From positions 416,036 to 480,035 of the forward strand of contig NZ_KL591004.1 in NCBI RefSeq assembly GCF_000716335.1: DNA of 64,000 nt, read 5' to 3'. Positions 26,219 to 37,739 of the stretch are shown one piece after another; position 1 is the first letter of the stretch, and the number at the start of each line of letters is the position of its first letter. The stretch is from Streptomyces sp. NRRL S-118. GTDB lineage: Bacteria > Actinomycetota > Actinomycetes > Streptomycetales > Streptomycetaceae. The notes beneath the pieces were generated by a model. It searched no databases. It saw only the letters and a list, made by a program, of their open reading frames with translations, and had not been told where the DNA came from. The translations under genes were made by a program, and so were the position numbers.

Positions 26219-26406
26219 GCTTGTCGACTACCACGGCGGATCCTCCCGGCGCGGGAGGGCGCAGCGCAGAGGTCTGCGGTTCAGCAGCGCGAGTCACGCC
26301 ATCCCTGGCTCTTCTCGCGGGGCACGACGCACCGCTGCCGCACCTGAGCTCCTCGGCATGCCGGCGAACCGGTCGAACGTCCAGCCGGGAGCCGGCAGCC
26401 GTCGCG

Positions 26407-26434
26407 GGGCCGCAGGCCGTTGTGCCTGCGGCCC
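26407..26434 (-). terminator. Terminator hairpin behind the GH74 gene
   Basis: A perfect 10-bp stem GGGCCGCAGG / CCTGCGGCCC with an 8-nt loop lies 15 bp past the stop of the xyloglucanase gene. The gap 26,219-26,449 holds nothing else. Confidence 0.65.
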
Positions 26435-26449
26435 GCTCGGGCGCCGGCG

Positions 26450-29074
26450 TCAGGACGGGTCGCCGTACTGGAGGCCGCGTCCGTTGGTGCCGACGTAGAC
26501 GCGCCCGTAGGTGTCGGGGTCGCCGGTGATGACGCCGACGCCGCCGATGCTGCCCCACTGGTGGGCGTCGTCGTTGACGCGGACCCAGGTGGCGCCCTTG
26601 TCGGTGGAGCGGAAGACCCCGGTGACGTCCTTGACGGTACCGATCAGGTACAGGGCCTGGTACGCGGCGCCCGGCGCGGCCTTGCCGAAGCCGAGGGCGG
26701 AGGCGGACTGCACCGTCTTGAGTGTGGTGAAGGTGCGGCCGCCGTCGGTGGAGTGCAGCAGACCCTTGGCGCCGCCGGCGATCCACAGGTCTCCGGCGAT
26801 GCCGGGGACGGCCGTGAGCCGGCCGGCGGGCAGGCCGGTGGCGCGGGCGGTGAAGGTCGCGCCGCCGTCGGTGCTGGCGTGGAGCGTGCCGCCGGACAGT
26901 GCGTAGAAGGTCCTGGCCGAGGAGCGGTCGGCGACGACCACCGCGCCGGTGCCCAGCCCGCTGACCTTCGACCAGCTCGTCCCCTTGTCGGTCGAGCGGT
27001 ACGGGGCCTGACCGGCCTGGGTCCAGACGATGGCGGAGCCGTCCGCCGCGAGTGCGACCTGGCCGCTGTCGGCGCTGCCGACCGGCTCCGCCGTGAAGCC
27101 GCTCCAGCTGCGGCCGCCGTCGGTGGAGTAGGCGCCGTCCTGGGCACCGCCACGGCCGACGCGCACCATCATCGCGGGGTTGGACTGGGCGAAGTCGACG
27201 TCGGTGCTGGTGATCATCATCGGGTTGTCCAGCCGCCCGGCGGGGACCCTGGTCAGGGAGTCGTGGCGGAACCCGCCCAGGTCGCCCATGGCGGTGATGA
27301 CGGTGGCGCCGCCGGGCGGGGCGATCGCGTCCATCAGCGCGGTCTCCTCCAGCCCTCGGGCCCCCACGGCCCAGTGGCTGGTGCCGCCGGTGTCGGTGGC
27401 GGTGGCGTCCTCGCTGCGCCAGATGCCGCTGCCGGTGCCGTACAGCACGTGCCCGGAGTCGAAGGGATCGATGGCCAGGGCGGTCATCCAGTGCCCGACG
27501 CCGGTACCGACGTAGGGAGCGGCGGAGGCGTCCCGAACCGATTTCGCGGACAGTGCCTTCCAGGTCGCGCCGCCGTCGGTGGTCCGGTACACCTCGTCCT
27601 CGGGCCACCAGCGGTCGAGGGTGGTGACCATCACCGTGGACGGCTTCCGCGGGTCGACGGCCAGACCGGAGAACCCGTGGCTGCCCCGGGACGGGGAGAT
27701 GTTCCTCCACGCCCCGACGGCCGGCGTGTACTTCCACACCGAACCGGCCGTCGCGCCGTTGGGTCCGGGGGAGTCGGCGTACGTCAGGTACAGCGAGCCG
27801 TCACCGGAGAGCACGCCGTGCTGCGGCATCTGGCCGGTGGGCTGCCCGGAGACGGCCTGCCAGGTGCTGCCGCCGTCGGTGGAGCGGTACAGGGACGTGT
27901 GCTTGTCGGCGACGCCGGCATAGACGGTCCTGCTGCCGGCCGGGCCGTACGTCACGAAGGAGACGCCCGCGCCGCTGCTCGCCCCGTCCTTGACGGGGAA
28001 CGAGGAGACCTGACGCCACGTCACACCGTGGTCGGTGCTGCGCCACAGGCCGTTCTTGCGGGTGCCCAGCAACAGGGTTCCGTGGTCCGCGGGGTCGATC
28101 GCCAGCCGTTCGCCCGCCCCGCGGCCGTCCTCGTTGGCGCCCAGCTTGAAGGGAAGATCGGTGCGCTGGAAGGTGCGGCCCCGGTCCGTGGAGCGCAGGA
28201 TCGCGCCGTTGCCGGCCCAGCCGTTGGTGTAGGTCCCCGTCGCCAGGTAGAGCCGCGCCGGGTCGACGGGGTCGCTGGCCAGCGAATCGATGCCCAGCAG
28301 GTTCCAGTCCTTCTCGCCGAGCCAGTCGGTCAGCGGGATCCACTGCTCGGCCGCGGCGTCCCAGCGGTAGGCGCCGCCCATGTCGGTGCGCGCGTACAGC
28401 AGACCCCTCTCACGAGGGTTGAACACCAGCCCGGTGACGTAACCACCGCCCACCACCTGGGCGTTGTTCCACACGTACGGTCCGGTCGCGGCCGCCCGGG
28501 TCCCGGACGTCCTCACCAACTTCCACTGCTGGTTGGTGCTGCCCTTGCCGGGATACTGGATGACCGCCGCGCCGTCGGCCGTGGAGCCCCCGGAGACGTC
28601 CAGGACCTGGCCGCTCCTGCGGGAGGTGAGGGTGACGGCGCCGGAACCGCTCACCTCGTCGATCCGCCACTCCTGGGAGGTGGAGGAGCTGTCGGTCTGC
28701 TGCTCGGCGACGGCCTTCTCGGCGGTTGAATCGCCCGCTATGCCCAGCACTTTGCCGCTGTTGCGGTTCACCAGCTCGTAGTGGCCGTCCCCGGTGGGCC
28801 GCAGCCTCCACTGCTGGTTGGCGGTGTTCTGGTCGGTCCACTGCTGGATACGGGTGCCGTCGGCGGTGGAGAAGCCGTTGACGTCCAGCACCTTGCCGCT
28901 GCGCACGGAGACCAGCCGGTAGTAGGCATTGCCGTCGACCACCGCGGCCTGCGAGTCCTCCTGCACGAACAGGAGGTACGGCACGAGGACGGCGGGCACG
29001 CCGAGCAGCAGACCGGTCGCGGTCCAGCGACGGCGGTGACGCCCCCGGCGCCCGCCGTTCGTGGGGTTGTTCAT
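26450..29074 (-). CDS. Secreted CBM13-GH74 xyloglucanase-like glycoside hydrolase
   Basis: 874 residues from ATG 29074 (AAGGAG site). Signal peptide (WTATGLLLGVPAVLVPYLLFVQ), then a ricin-type CBM13 at about 50-185 with repeated Q-x-W marks (TANQQWRLRP, TSQEWRID, TNQQWKLV). The GH74 seven-bladed double propeller follows: VWNNAQVVGGGYVTGLVFNP, YARTDMGGAYRWD (catalytic Asp), WIPLTDWLGEKDWNLLGIDSLASDPVDP and many bacterial BNR-like STDGG-x-TW repeats. GH74 enzymes cut the xyloglucan backbone. CBM13 at the N-terminus is unusual; CBM2 or CBM3 at the C-terminus is commoner. It is divergent from the sigma-factor gene. Confidence 0.9.
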   Translation of the reverse strand: MNNPTNGGRRGRHRRRWTATGLLLGVPAVLVPYLLFVQEDSQAAVVDGNAYYRLVSVRSGKVLDVNGFSTADGTRIQQWTDQNTANQQWRLRPTGDGHYELVNRNSGKVLGIAGDSTAEKAVAEQQTDSSSTSQEWRIDEVSGSGAVTLTSRRSGQVLDVSGGSTADGAAVIQYPGKGSTNQQWKLVRTSGTRAAATGPYVWNNAQVVGGGYVTGLVFNPRERGLLYARTDMGGAYRWDAAAEQWIPLTDWLGEKDWNLLGIDSLASDPVDPARLYLATGTYTNGWAGNGAILRSTDRGRTFQRTDLPFKLGANEDGRGAGERLAIDPADHGTLLLGTRKNGLWRSTDHGVTWRQVSSFPVKDGASSGAGVSFVTYGPAGSRTVYAGVADKHTSLYRSTDGGSTWQAVSGQPTGQMPQHGVLSGDGSLYLTYADSPGPNGATAGSVWKYTPAVGAWRNISPSRGSHGFSGLAVDPRKPSTVMVTTLDRWWPEDEVYRTTDGGATWKALSAKSVRDASAAPYVGTGVGHWMTALAIDPFDSGHVLYGTGSGIWRSEDATATDTGGTSHWAVGARGLEETALMDAIAPPGGATVITAMGDLGGFRHDSLTRVPAGRLDNPMMITSTDVDFAQSNPAMMVRVGRGGAQDGAYSTDGGRSWSGFTAEPVGSADSGQVALAADGSAIVWTQAGQAPYRSTDKGTSWSKVSGLGTGAVVVADRSSARTFYALSGGTLHASTDGGATFTARATGLPAGRLTAVPGIAGDLWIAGGAKGLLHSTDGGRTFTTLKTVQSASALGFGKAAPGAAYQALYLIGTVKDVTGVFRSTDKGATWVRVNDDAHQWGSIGGVGVITGDPDTYGRVYVGTNGRGLQYGDPS

Positions 29075-29372
29075 GGGGGGTGTTCTCCTTGCATGCCACA
29101 GGGAAAGGGGCATCCGGCTGCCAACACGGCCGGATCCGCCTCCTTGTGGTCACAGGCCCCGCGAAGGGTTGCCTCGGGACGGGAACTTTCTTCGGGCCCA
29201 CCGGGGAGTCGGCCAGGGAACACCACCGACAAGCCCACGACGCCCGGTACCGGGCCCTCACACCGGCGTGGACCGGTCCCGTGATGCAAGCACAGGCTTC
29301 GGCCGCTTACCCTTGCCGACGCCAAGGCGCTGCGCCGTACCCGGCGGATCGCCCCCCCTGAGGGAGGTGGGA

Positions 29373-30923
29373 ATGGGGCTCATGGACGCGGACCACGCGA
29401 GGCTGGTCGTCGCGGCGCAGGCCGGTGACGATCGGGCGCGCGAGGAACTGATCGCCGCATACCTGCCGTTGCTCTACAACATCGTCGGGCGAGCGCTGAG
29501 AGGACATGCCGACGTCGACGACGTCGTCCAGGAAACCCTGCTGCGCGTGGTGCGCGACCTGCCCGCCCTGCGTGCCCCGGAGAGCTTCCGGTCCTGGCTG
29601 GTGTCGATCACGCTCCGCCAGATCAATACCCACTGGCACCGGCAGCGCGCCTCCGCCGACCGGACCACGGTCATCGACGACGCACTCCGGATACCGGACG
29701 TCGGCGCCGCACTCGAGGACGCGACGATCCTGCGTCTGCACATGTCGGACGAGCGCCGTCAGGTTGTCGAAGCCGGCCGGTGGCTCGACCCCGACCACCG
29801 GGTGCTGCTGTCGCTGTGGTGGCAGGAATGCGCCGGCTCGCTGAGCCGTAACGACATCGCCGCCGCGATGGGGCTCAGCGTCGCCCACGTGGGCGTACGC
29901 GTCCAACGCATGCGCGAGCAGCTGGAACTGAGCCGGACGATCGTCGCCGCGCTGGAGGCCGACCCGCGCTGTCCGCAGTTGGACGAGACGGTCGCCGGCT
30001 GGGACGGTCTCCGTTCATCGGTGTGGCGCAAACGGATCGCGCGGCACACCCGTGAGTGCCCGGTCTGCCTGGCGACGACGACCGAACGGGTTCCGGCCGA
30101 ACTGCTGCTCCTCGGCATCGCGCCGCTGGCCGTCCCGGCCGGACTCGTCGCCGCGCTGGCCGCCAAGGGCCTGCTGTCGGGTACGGCCGCGAGCGCTGCC
30201 GGGCTGGCCACGGCACACGTCGCCGCCGGCACGGCGACGGGGGGAGGCGGGCTGCACAGCTCGCTGATCGGCAAACTGCACGCGGTGACCGCTCATCCGA
30301 TGGCGAGCCTCGCCACCGGCGCGGTGCTCATCGCCGGGACCGCCACCTACGCGACCTGGCCCGAACCGGCCCCCCGGGTGCCCGGCGTCATCGCCGCGCC
30401 CACGGTCGGCGCTCCCACGCCGACCCCGTCGCGCACCACCACGCCGGCCCAGCCCTCCCCGGTGAGTCCGTCCGCCGTGGCCGGCACTGTTCCGCTGGGC
30501 GCGCACGCGCTGGAGTCCGTGGACGAACCCGGCCTGTACGTCACGTACGCCGACGACTTCGCGATGCTCGGCCGAGTCCCCGCGTCCAGCAGCGCGCGAA
30601 CACGGCAGCGGGTCACCTTCACGGTCGTCCGGGGGCTGGCCGACACACGGTGCGTCACCTTCCGCGCCGCTGACGGCCGCTACCTGCGCCACCGTTACCT
30701 CCGGCTGCAGTTGAGCACCGACGACGGCAGCGAACTGTTCCGTGAGGACGCCACCTTCTGCCCGCGCCCCGGGGCGGTCGCCGGGTCGGTGACCCTGCAC
30801 GCGCACAACTATCCCGGATCGGTCATCCGCCACCGCGACGGTGGCATCTGGCTCGACGGCTCCGACGGCACTCGGGCCTTCGCCGGCCAGGCTTCCTTCA
30901 TCGTGCGCAGGGCCGGGGCCTGA
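29373..30923 (+). CDS. Membrane-tethered ECF-type sigma factor with AbfB (CBM42-like) sugar-binding domain
   Basis: 516 residues from ATG 29373 (GGAGG site five bases before). Residues about 8-185 are a sigma-70 family ECF factor: region 2 (ELIAAYLPLLYNIVGRALR, DVDDVVQETLLRVVRDLPAL, SWLVSITLRQI) and region 4 (SLSRNDIAAAMGLSVAHVGVRVQRMREQL). A zinc-finger-like H-x3-C-x2-C (HTRECPVC, about 225) follows, as in ZAS anti-sigma factors. A transmembrane segment (ASLATGAVLIAGTATYATW, about 310-330) and a Pro/Thr linker come next. About 375-516 resembles an alpha-L-arabinofuranosidase B (AbfB/CBM42) domain: HALESVDEPGLYVTY, FRAADGRYLRH, NYPGSVIRHRDGGIWLD. Flanked by xyloglucanase and arabinoxylanase genes, it could be a one-chain sensor of arabinose-decorated polymer. 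Confidence 0.85.
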   Translation: MGLMDADHARLVVAAQAGDDRAREELIAAYLPLLYNIVGRALRGHADVDDVVQETLLRVVRDLPALRAPESFRSWLVSITLRQINTHWHRQRASADRTTVIDDALRIPDVGAALEDATILRLHMSDERRQVVEAGRWLDPDHRVLLSLWWQECAGSLSRNDIAAAMGLSVAHVGVRVQRMREQLELSRTIVAALEADPRCPQLDETVAGWDGLRSSVWRKRIARHTRECPVCLATTTERVPAELLLLGIAPLAVPAGLVAALAAKGLLSGTAASAAGLATAHVAAGTATGGGGLHSSLIGKLHAVTAHPMASLATGAVLIAGTATYATWPEPAPRVPGVIAAPTVGAPTPTPSRTTTPAQPSPVSPSAVAGTVPLGAHALESVDEPGLYVTYADDFAMLGRVPASSSARTRQRVTFTVVRGLADTRCVTFRAADGRYLRHRYLRLQLSTDDGSELFREDATFCPRPGAVAGSVTLHAHNYPGSVIRHRDGGIWLDGSDGTRAFAGQASFIVRRAGA

Positions 30924-33791
<2,868 letters not shown>

Positions 33792-33896
33792 CCTGCCCGA
33801 TCCTCGGCGATCGCTCTTCGGGCCGGCCTGCCGACGCGGCGACGAGCGGTTCACGGCGCGGGTGACCCCACCTGCCGACCGATACCCACCGCCTGG

Positions 33897-33928
33897 AGGA
33901 ACCCCAGCCTGCGTGGGCTGGGGTTCCT
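33897..33928 (+). terminator. Strong terminator
   Basis: AGGAACCCCAGCC (33,897-33,909), a 6-nt loop, and the perfect 13-bp complement GGCTGGGGTTCCT followed by TCC. It lies about 105 bp behind the xylanase stop. Confidence 0.85.
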
Positions 33929-34044
33929 TCCCGGGGCCGATCCGTACATGACCGCTGTCGTCCGCTCCGCTGGGCACGAACGGGGCACGGTGGTGGCAGC
34001 GCAACGGAACGTGCCGGGGCGCATGCTCCGGGCGGCCTGGTGCG

Positions 34045-34446
34045 TCAGAGTGGAATGATCCGGACCTGGTTGCCGCAGAGCTTGGTCATGTCGTCGCTGT
34101 CGGACGTCAGCAGAGCGACCGGTTTCGGCTGGCGCAGCGCGACCTCGGCCACCGTGGCGTCGATGGCGTACTTGTGCCCGTGCAGCCCCGCGCCTTTGAG
34201 GAGCTCCGTTGCCGCTTTGGCTGCGTGTTCGGTGACCGGCTCCACCTTGATACGGGACAGGGCCCAATTCAGGCGAGGCATATTGGTGCGGGAGTGGCTG
34301 ACTTCCACGATGGTGTTCGCCCCGATCGCCAGGTCGGCTCCCATGTCGTGGAAGACCTTCAGCATCGCGAGGAGCTTGCGGTCCTGCGCGATCCAGGCGG
34401 AGAGCCCCTCCGAATCGAGAACGACGGTTTCGATGCGCTCGCTCAC
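34045..34446 (-). CDS. PIN-domain toxin (VapC-like)
   Basis: 133 residues from GTG 34446. PIN-domain acidic residues are visible at the N-terminus (VVLDSEGLSAW), in the middle (NTIVEVSHS), in the third motif (YAIDATVAEVAL) and at the end (LLTSDSDDMTKL), the usual Asp/Glu constellation of magnesium ribonucleases. The start overlaps the antitoxin stop by four bases. VapC toxins cleave tRNA or rRNA. Translational coupling behind a ribbon-helix-helix-like antitoxin supports the call. The pair may belong to the decayed mobile DNA that follows. Confidence 0.82.
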   Translation of the reverse strand: MSERIETVVLDSEGLSAWIAQDRKLLAMLKVFHDMGADLAIGANTIVEVSHSRTNMPRLNWALSRIKVEPVTEHAAKAATELLKGAGLHGHKYAIDATVAEVALRQPKPVALLTSDSDDMTKLCGNQVRIIPL

Positions 34447-34691
34447 GCGGCGTCCGCCCCTTTGGAGGAGCCGGCGGCGCCAAGGATCTTCGCGTGTGCC
34501 TCGGCGAGCTCCTCGTCGCTGAAGCTTCCGTGCTCTTCCTCGTGCCGGCGAAGGTCGTCGCCCAGAAGCTGGTGCCGGATCTGGCGGGCCACGGCTTCCG
34601 CCACGTAGCCGGAGACGTTGTCCGTGAGCTTGCGGAGCTCCGCCACCTGATCGCTGGGCAGCGTGACCGTGATGCGGGTCGTTGAGGACAT
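34443..34691 (-). CDS. Antitoxin with ribbon-helix-helix N-terminus (VapB-like)
   Basis: 82 residues. The beta-strand and helices of a ribbon-helix-helix DNA-binding domain are visible at the start (TRITVTLPSDQVAELRKLTDNVSGYVAEAVARQIR). The acidic, flexible C-terminus (HEEEHGSFSDEELAEAHAKI) is the usual toxin-binding part. It is encoded immediately upstream of the PIN toxin, and overlaps it. The short palindromic word CATACTGGAGTATG just upstream of its start (34,698-34,711) is a likely autoregulatory operator. Confidence 0.8.
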   Translation of the reverse strand: MSSTTRITVTLPSDQVAELRKLTDNVSGYVAEAVARQIRHQLLGDDLRRHEEEHGSFSDEELAEAHAKILGAAGSSKGADAA

Positions 34692-34697
34692 GTAGCA

Positions 34698-34711
34698 AGC
34701 ATACTGGAGTA
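34698..34711. promoter_or_regulatory. Palindrome upstream of the antitoxin gene
   Basis: CATACTGGAGTATG (CATACT, GG, AGTATG) lies just before the antitoxin start. It is a typical position for toxin-antitoxin autorepression. The rest of 34,712-35,073 has no convincing gene. Confidence 0.5.
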
Positions 34712-35073
34712 TGCAGAAGGAGGCTCGGGCTTGTGCTCCTGGCCTCGTCAGTCAGGGTCGCATGATCCAAGGGGCGCGGCTCGCGGCGCTTCGGCCATGC
34801 GCAGCGTGGCGAGACCGGCAGCGGTGTCCAGGTGGGCAAGCAAACAGTTCGCGGACGTGCACAACACGTTCAGCGGGGGCGTGCAGCATGGCCCAGTAGT
34901 TAGGTCGGCAGCGTGGGTTCGCTCAGCTTTGAGATGCCTCCCGAAAGAGGTTGGGGCAATTCTCAGGCGTGATTTTGTATTGGGCCTTCGCGTTTCAGGG
35001 CCGACTAATTCACGCCCGTCAGCTTGCCCGGTCGCGACGGCAGTGTCCCGGGCCGGCTGCCAACCGCGAGAAG

Positions 35074-35619
35074 ATGCCGCAACTCGTCCCACCACATAGA
35101 GGACCGGCACCCACGGGCATACGGGAAACAGCCAGGGCAGAGCTCGCTCAGCGTCTTGCCGACAGGACGCGCACGCTCGGAGACCGCTTGCAGCAGGGAG
35201 AGACGGCTGTCGCAAGTAGCGCTGGAGACCTCGTCCGCCAGGAACCGATGCCTCCCGAGGGCGCATCAGCGGACGAGATCTCGGCGTATTTTCCCGCGCC
35301 TGACGGCGATTTCGTCCTCACCGATCGGACCCTGTACTACCGCGACAAGCGCGGCAACGTCTATCTGCTCCCCCTCGCATCGATCACCTCTTGGAGACAG
35401 AAACGCTGTGACATGTACCCGCACCTGCCCCCGCGTCTTCAGCGCCGCATCTTGGAGATACAGGTGAGCACGTCTGATGGAGGGCGCTACTCATTCAGTC
35501 GGGCAAGATCTTTGCTCGGCAGATACGCAAGACGGGCAAGATCCGCCGTCGCCGGTGGTGATGCCGTTGAACGGCCTCCATCTACTCAACCATGGCCAGG
35601 AGGGGGCTGCTGCGGCTGA
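35074..35619 (+). CDS. Hypothetical protein with PH-like domain
   Basis: About 181 residues from ATG 35074; the start is uncertain. The centre resembles a small bacterial pleckstrin-homology-like module: FVLTDRTLYYRDKRGNVYLLPLASITSWRQKR followed by RRILEIQVSTSDGGRYSFSRARSLLGRYARRA. The ends are Pro-rich and probably not conserved. No neighbour suggests a role. The region is mobile-element debris, so the gene may be decaying. Confidence 0.4.
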   Translation: MPQLVPPHRGPAPTGIRETARAELAQRLADRTRTLGDRLQQGETAVASSAGDLVRQEPMPPEGASADEISAYFPAPDGDFVLTDRTLYYRDKRGNVYLLPLASITSWRQKRCDMYPHLPPRLQRRILEIQVSTSDGGRYSFSRARSLLGRYARRARSAVAGGDAVERPPSTQPWPGGGCCG

Positions 35620-36266
35620 CCGGGGGCCGGCGGCAGCCTCAGGCCCTCCCCCTGAACTGGCTGGTGGGCGAGCACCGCTTTAAGGAGTTCGATCTACCCT
35701 CGTCTTGGTCCGGACTCGCCTCGTGCACCGGTGCCGGACGTGGTTGCCGCGTGTCGCTGCCGTCCACGCTCGTTGATGTCAGCGGAACAGCTCCGGCACC
35801 GCGCAAGCCTCCAAGGGCTCATCCGGCCGGTCGGCCCAGCGCCACCAGACATGCCGACTGGCACCCCCCAGAGCGACCGGCAGGCGCGCGCCGGCCATCG
35901 TCCTCCCGCTTGGAGAGGACATAGCCGCCCGCCCTCATGGGCTGGCTGTACTCAGGACAGTCCGGGAGCGTCTTCGGTCATGCGGCGCACCCTGCCGGAG
36001 CGACCTCTTCGTCCCGAAGCAACTTGGGTGGGCCCTCGACCTTGGGGCTGTACGGCTCTCACCTGCTGCGATGGTCCGCAAGCGTCTGCGCTTGTTTGCC
36101 GCTGTTCGCTGGCGTTGTCACGCAGTTAGACACTCGCCGCCTCCTCGATGCGAACTACGGGCGGGGTGATCGCTGAGGTCTGCCGACCTGTGTTGGTGGT
36201 CCGGGCCCATGACACGATGGTTGCTGTACTTTGCTGCTGTACGGCGGTCCGGTCGTCAGGGGGATC
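35620..36266. other. Gene-poor debris region
   Basis: Reading frames here are short and not protein-like. One word, GTTGTCACGCAGTTAGACACT at about 36,114-36,134, recurs with two changes at about 41,116-41,136 inside the intact element. This suggests both segments derive from related elements. Confidence 0.5.
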
Positions 36267-36452
36267 ATGGCAGCCTTGGGGTTTTTCTTCATAGCTCTGC
36301 CGTGCCTCGCCATTGTCAGCTTTGTCTGCTTCGCAGCATGCCGAGCCCAGCGGCAGAAGCCTTTCAAGGCGCTGGCCTACGTATGCCTATGCCTCGGCGT
36401 TGTCTGCACCCTCACTCCCATAGGAGTTGTTGGCTGGGCGCTGTCTCTATAG
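36267..36452 (+). CDS. Small two-helix membrane protein
   Basis: 61 residues from ATG 36267 after a CAGGGGG site. Two hydrophobic helices (LGFFFIALPCLAIVSFVCFAAC and ALAYVCLCLGVVCTLTPIGVVGWAL) with a short basic loop. Five cysteines lie in or next to the helices. The function is unknown. Confidence 0.5.
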   Translation: MAALGFFFIALPCLAIVSFVCFAACRAQRQKPFKALAYVCLCLGVVCTLTPIGVVGWALSL

Positions 36453-36655
36453 GTGCAGGAGCGCAGGGTGTGTCTGCTACGCCCGCAAAGGCGCCAGTTT
36501 GGGAGATCGCGTACGTAGATCGGTCTTGAGCTGGCAAGACGCTGACCTGCGTGTTCTCGGGATACTCCCCGGCGTTCCCCGTTGTTCCCCTCCGGTCTCT
36601 CCCGAATCAGGCACGTGAGGGGCACGCTGCGCTGTATCCTCCCGTCGCTGTGCCG

Positions 36656-36943
36656 ATGCCGCTCATCGTGATCAACGTCGAGGGCAGTCTGCTGCTGGGC
36701 CTTTTCATGCTCTTCGTTGGCGAGCCGCTGCTGATGACGGTCGCTTACTGGGCTTTCCTGGCTGTCATGGTTCCGATCTTCCTTGTGACCACCGCTGGGA
36801 GCCGACCGCCCCAGCCACAGCGGGGTTTCCTACCTCAGCCCGCATGCACGCAGCGCGCCGCCGGGCGCGGCCAGCCGGGGCGAAGACAGGAGGCAGGCCG
36901 CGCCGCTGAGGCGGCGCGCGCCCGCGCCGTGCGCGGGCCTTGA
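36656..36943 (+). CDS. Small hypothetical membrane protein running into a repeat
   Basis: 95 residues from ATG 36656. One or two helices (SLLLGLFMLFVGEPLLMTVAYWAFLAVMVPIFLV) are followed by a Pro/Arg/Ala-rich tail that is encoded by the 160-bp repeat, so the natural end may have been lost. It is a weak call. Confidence 0.35.
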   Translation: MPLIVINVEGSLLLGLFMLFVGEPLLMTVAYWAFLAVMVPIFLVTTAGSRPPQPQRGFLPQPACTQRAAGRGQPGRRQEAGRAAEAARARAVRGP

Positions 36944-36966
36944 TGAAGTAGAGGAAGTCTTACCGC
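36797..36966. repeat. About 165-bp repeat A, copy 1
   Basis: Begins GGGAGCCGACCGCCCCAGCC and ends in GTCTTACCGC. It matches 42,904-43,063 over its whole length, with a nearly identical 75-bp core (CGGGCGCGGCCAGCCGGGGC onward). It contains the perfect stem GCCCGCGC-CGT-GCGCGGGC. It lies in the same relative place in both elements, beside the regulator block. Confidence 0.75.
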
Positions 36967-37205
36967 AGCCGGGGTCGTGCTGCTAAGTCTCTGGCTGCTT
37001 CGGTGGCGGCTCTTTGGACCGGCGCGCCCGGGCAAGTGGAAAGCGCGGCAAGCGCACAGCGCCGCAAGCACGGCCCCAGTAGCGCCATACGCGCCGAGGC
37101 GCAGAGCGGCCCCAGCAGTCTTCCGTGCGTCACGGGCGTGCCGAACCCCGATGGCTTCCATCCCAGTTCTGAGATGCTGAAGGCCGATGGAGAGGGGCCG
37201 CCGCG

Positions 37206-37739
37206 ATGCAGTGGAAGGTCCACGGGGAACGTCCGATCTACGAGAACAAGTGGGTGAACTTGTGGCTCACCGACATCGAGACGCCGGACGGTAACCGCTG
37301 GGAACACCACGTCGTCCGCCTCCGCCATCTCGCCGTGGCTGCAGTCGTCAACGGCCACCGCGAGGTCCTGCTGATGTGGCGGCACCGCTTCATCACCAAC
37401 GCTTGGGCGTGGGAGCTGCCCATGGGCCTCGTCGAGGAGGGCGAAACGCCAGCCGAGGCGGCGGCCCGTGAGGTCCTGGAGGAGACCGGCTGGCGCCCCG
37501 GGCCCATCAAGCCGTTGATCTACGCCGAGCCCGCCAACGGCATCACCGACTCCCAGCACCACGTCTTCCGCGCCGACGGGGCGACGTACGAGGGGCCGCC
37601 GACCGAGAAGAACGAGTCGGACCGGGTTGAGTGGATCCCGCTGGCCGATATCCGGGGGATGATCGACCGCCGCGAGATCGTCAGTAGCGGCTCCCTCGTC
37701 GGGTTGCTCTACGTGCTCATGGACGAGGCGATCCGCTGA
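37206..37739 (+). CDS. NUDIX hydrolase
   Basis: 177 residues. The complete Nudix box is visible at about residues 75-97: GLVEEGETPAEAAAREVLEETGW (G-x5-E-x7-REUxEExGU). The N-terminus (WKVHGERPIYENKWVNLWLTDIETPDG) and the YAEPANGITDSQHHVF segment resemble ADP-ribose pyrophosphatase-like members. Nudix hydrolases are recurrent cargo of actinomycete integrative elements. It converges with the frameshifted regulator, overlapping its 3' end by 23 bp. Confidence 0.9.
   Translation: MQWKVHGERPIYENKWVNLWLTDIETPDGNRWEHHVVRLRHLAVAAVVNGHREVLLMWRHRFITNAWAWELPMGLVEEGETPAEAAAREVLEETGWRPGPIKPLIYAEPANGITDSQHHVFRADGATYEGPPTEKNESDRVEWIPLADIRGMIDRREIVSSGSLVGLLYVLMDEAIR

Noticed and set aside
29075..29372. GGAACT word at about 29,178 as an ECF -35 box for the GH74 or sigma gene
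   Set aside because: No convincing -10 at a suitable distance on either strand, so no promoter was called.
34748..35266. Minus-strand frame of 172 residues in the debris region
   Set aside because: No ribosome site, no motif and unnatural composition; the opposite strand has the better candidate.
33900..36114. Third att copy as left end of the decayed element
   Set aside because: I scanned for the tRNA-Gly 3' words (GAGCGGGTGACGGG, CGAACCCGC) and found none, so the left boundary was left open.
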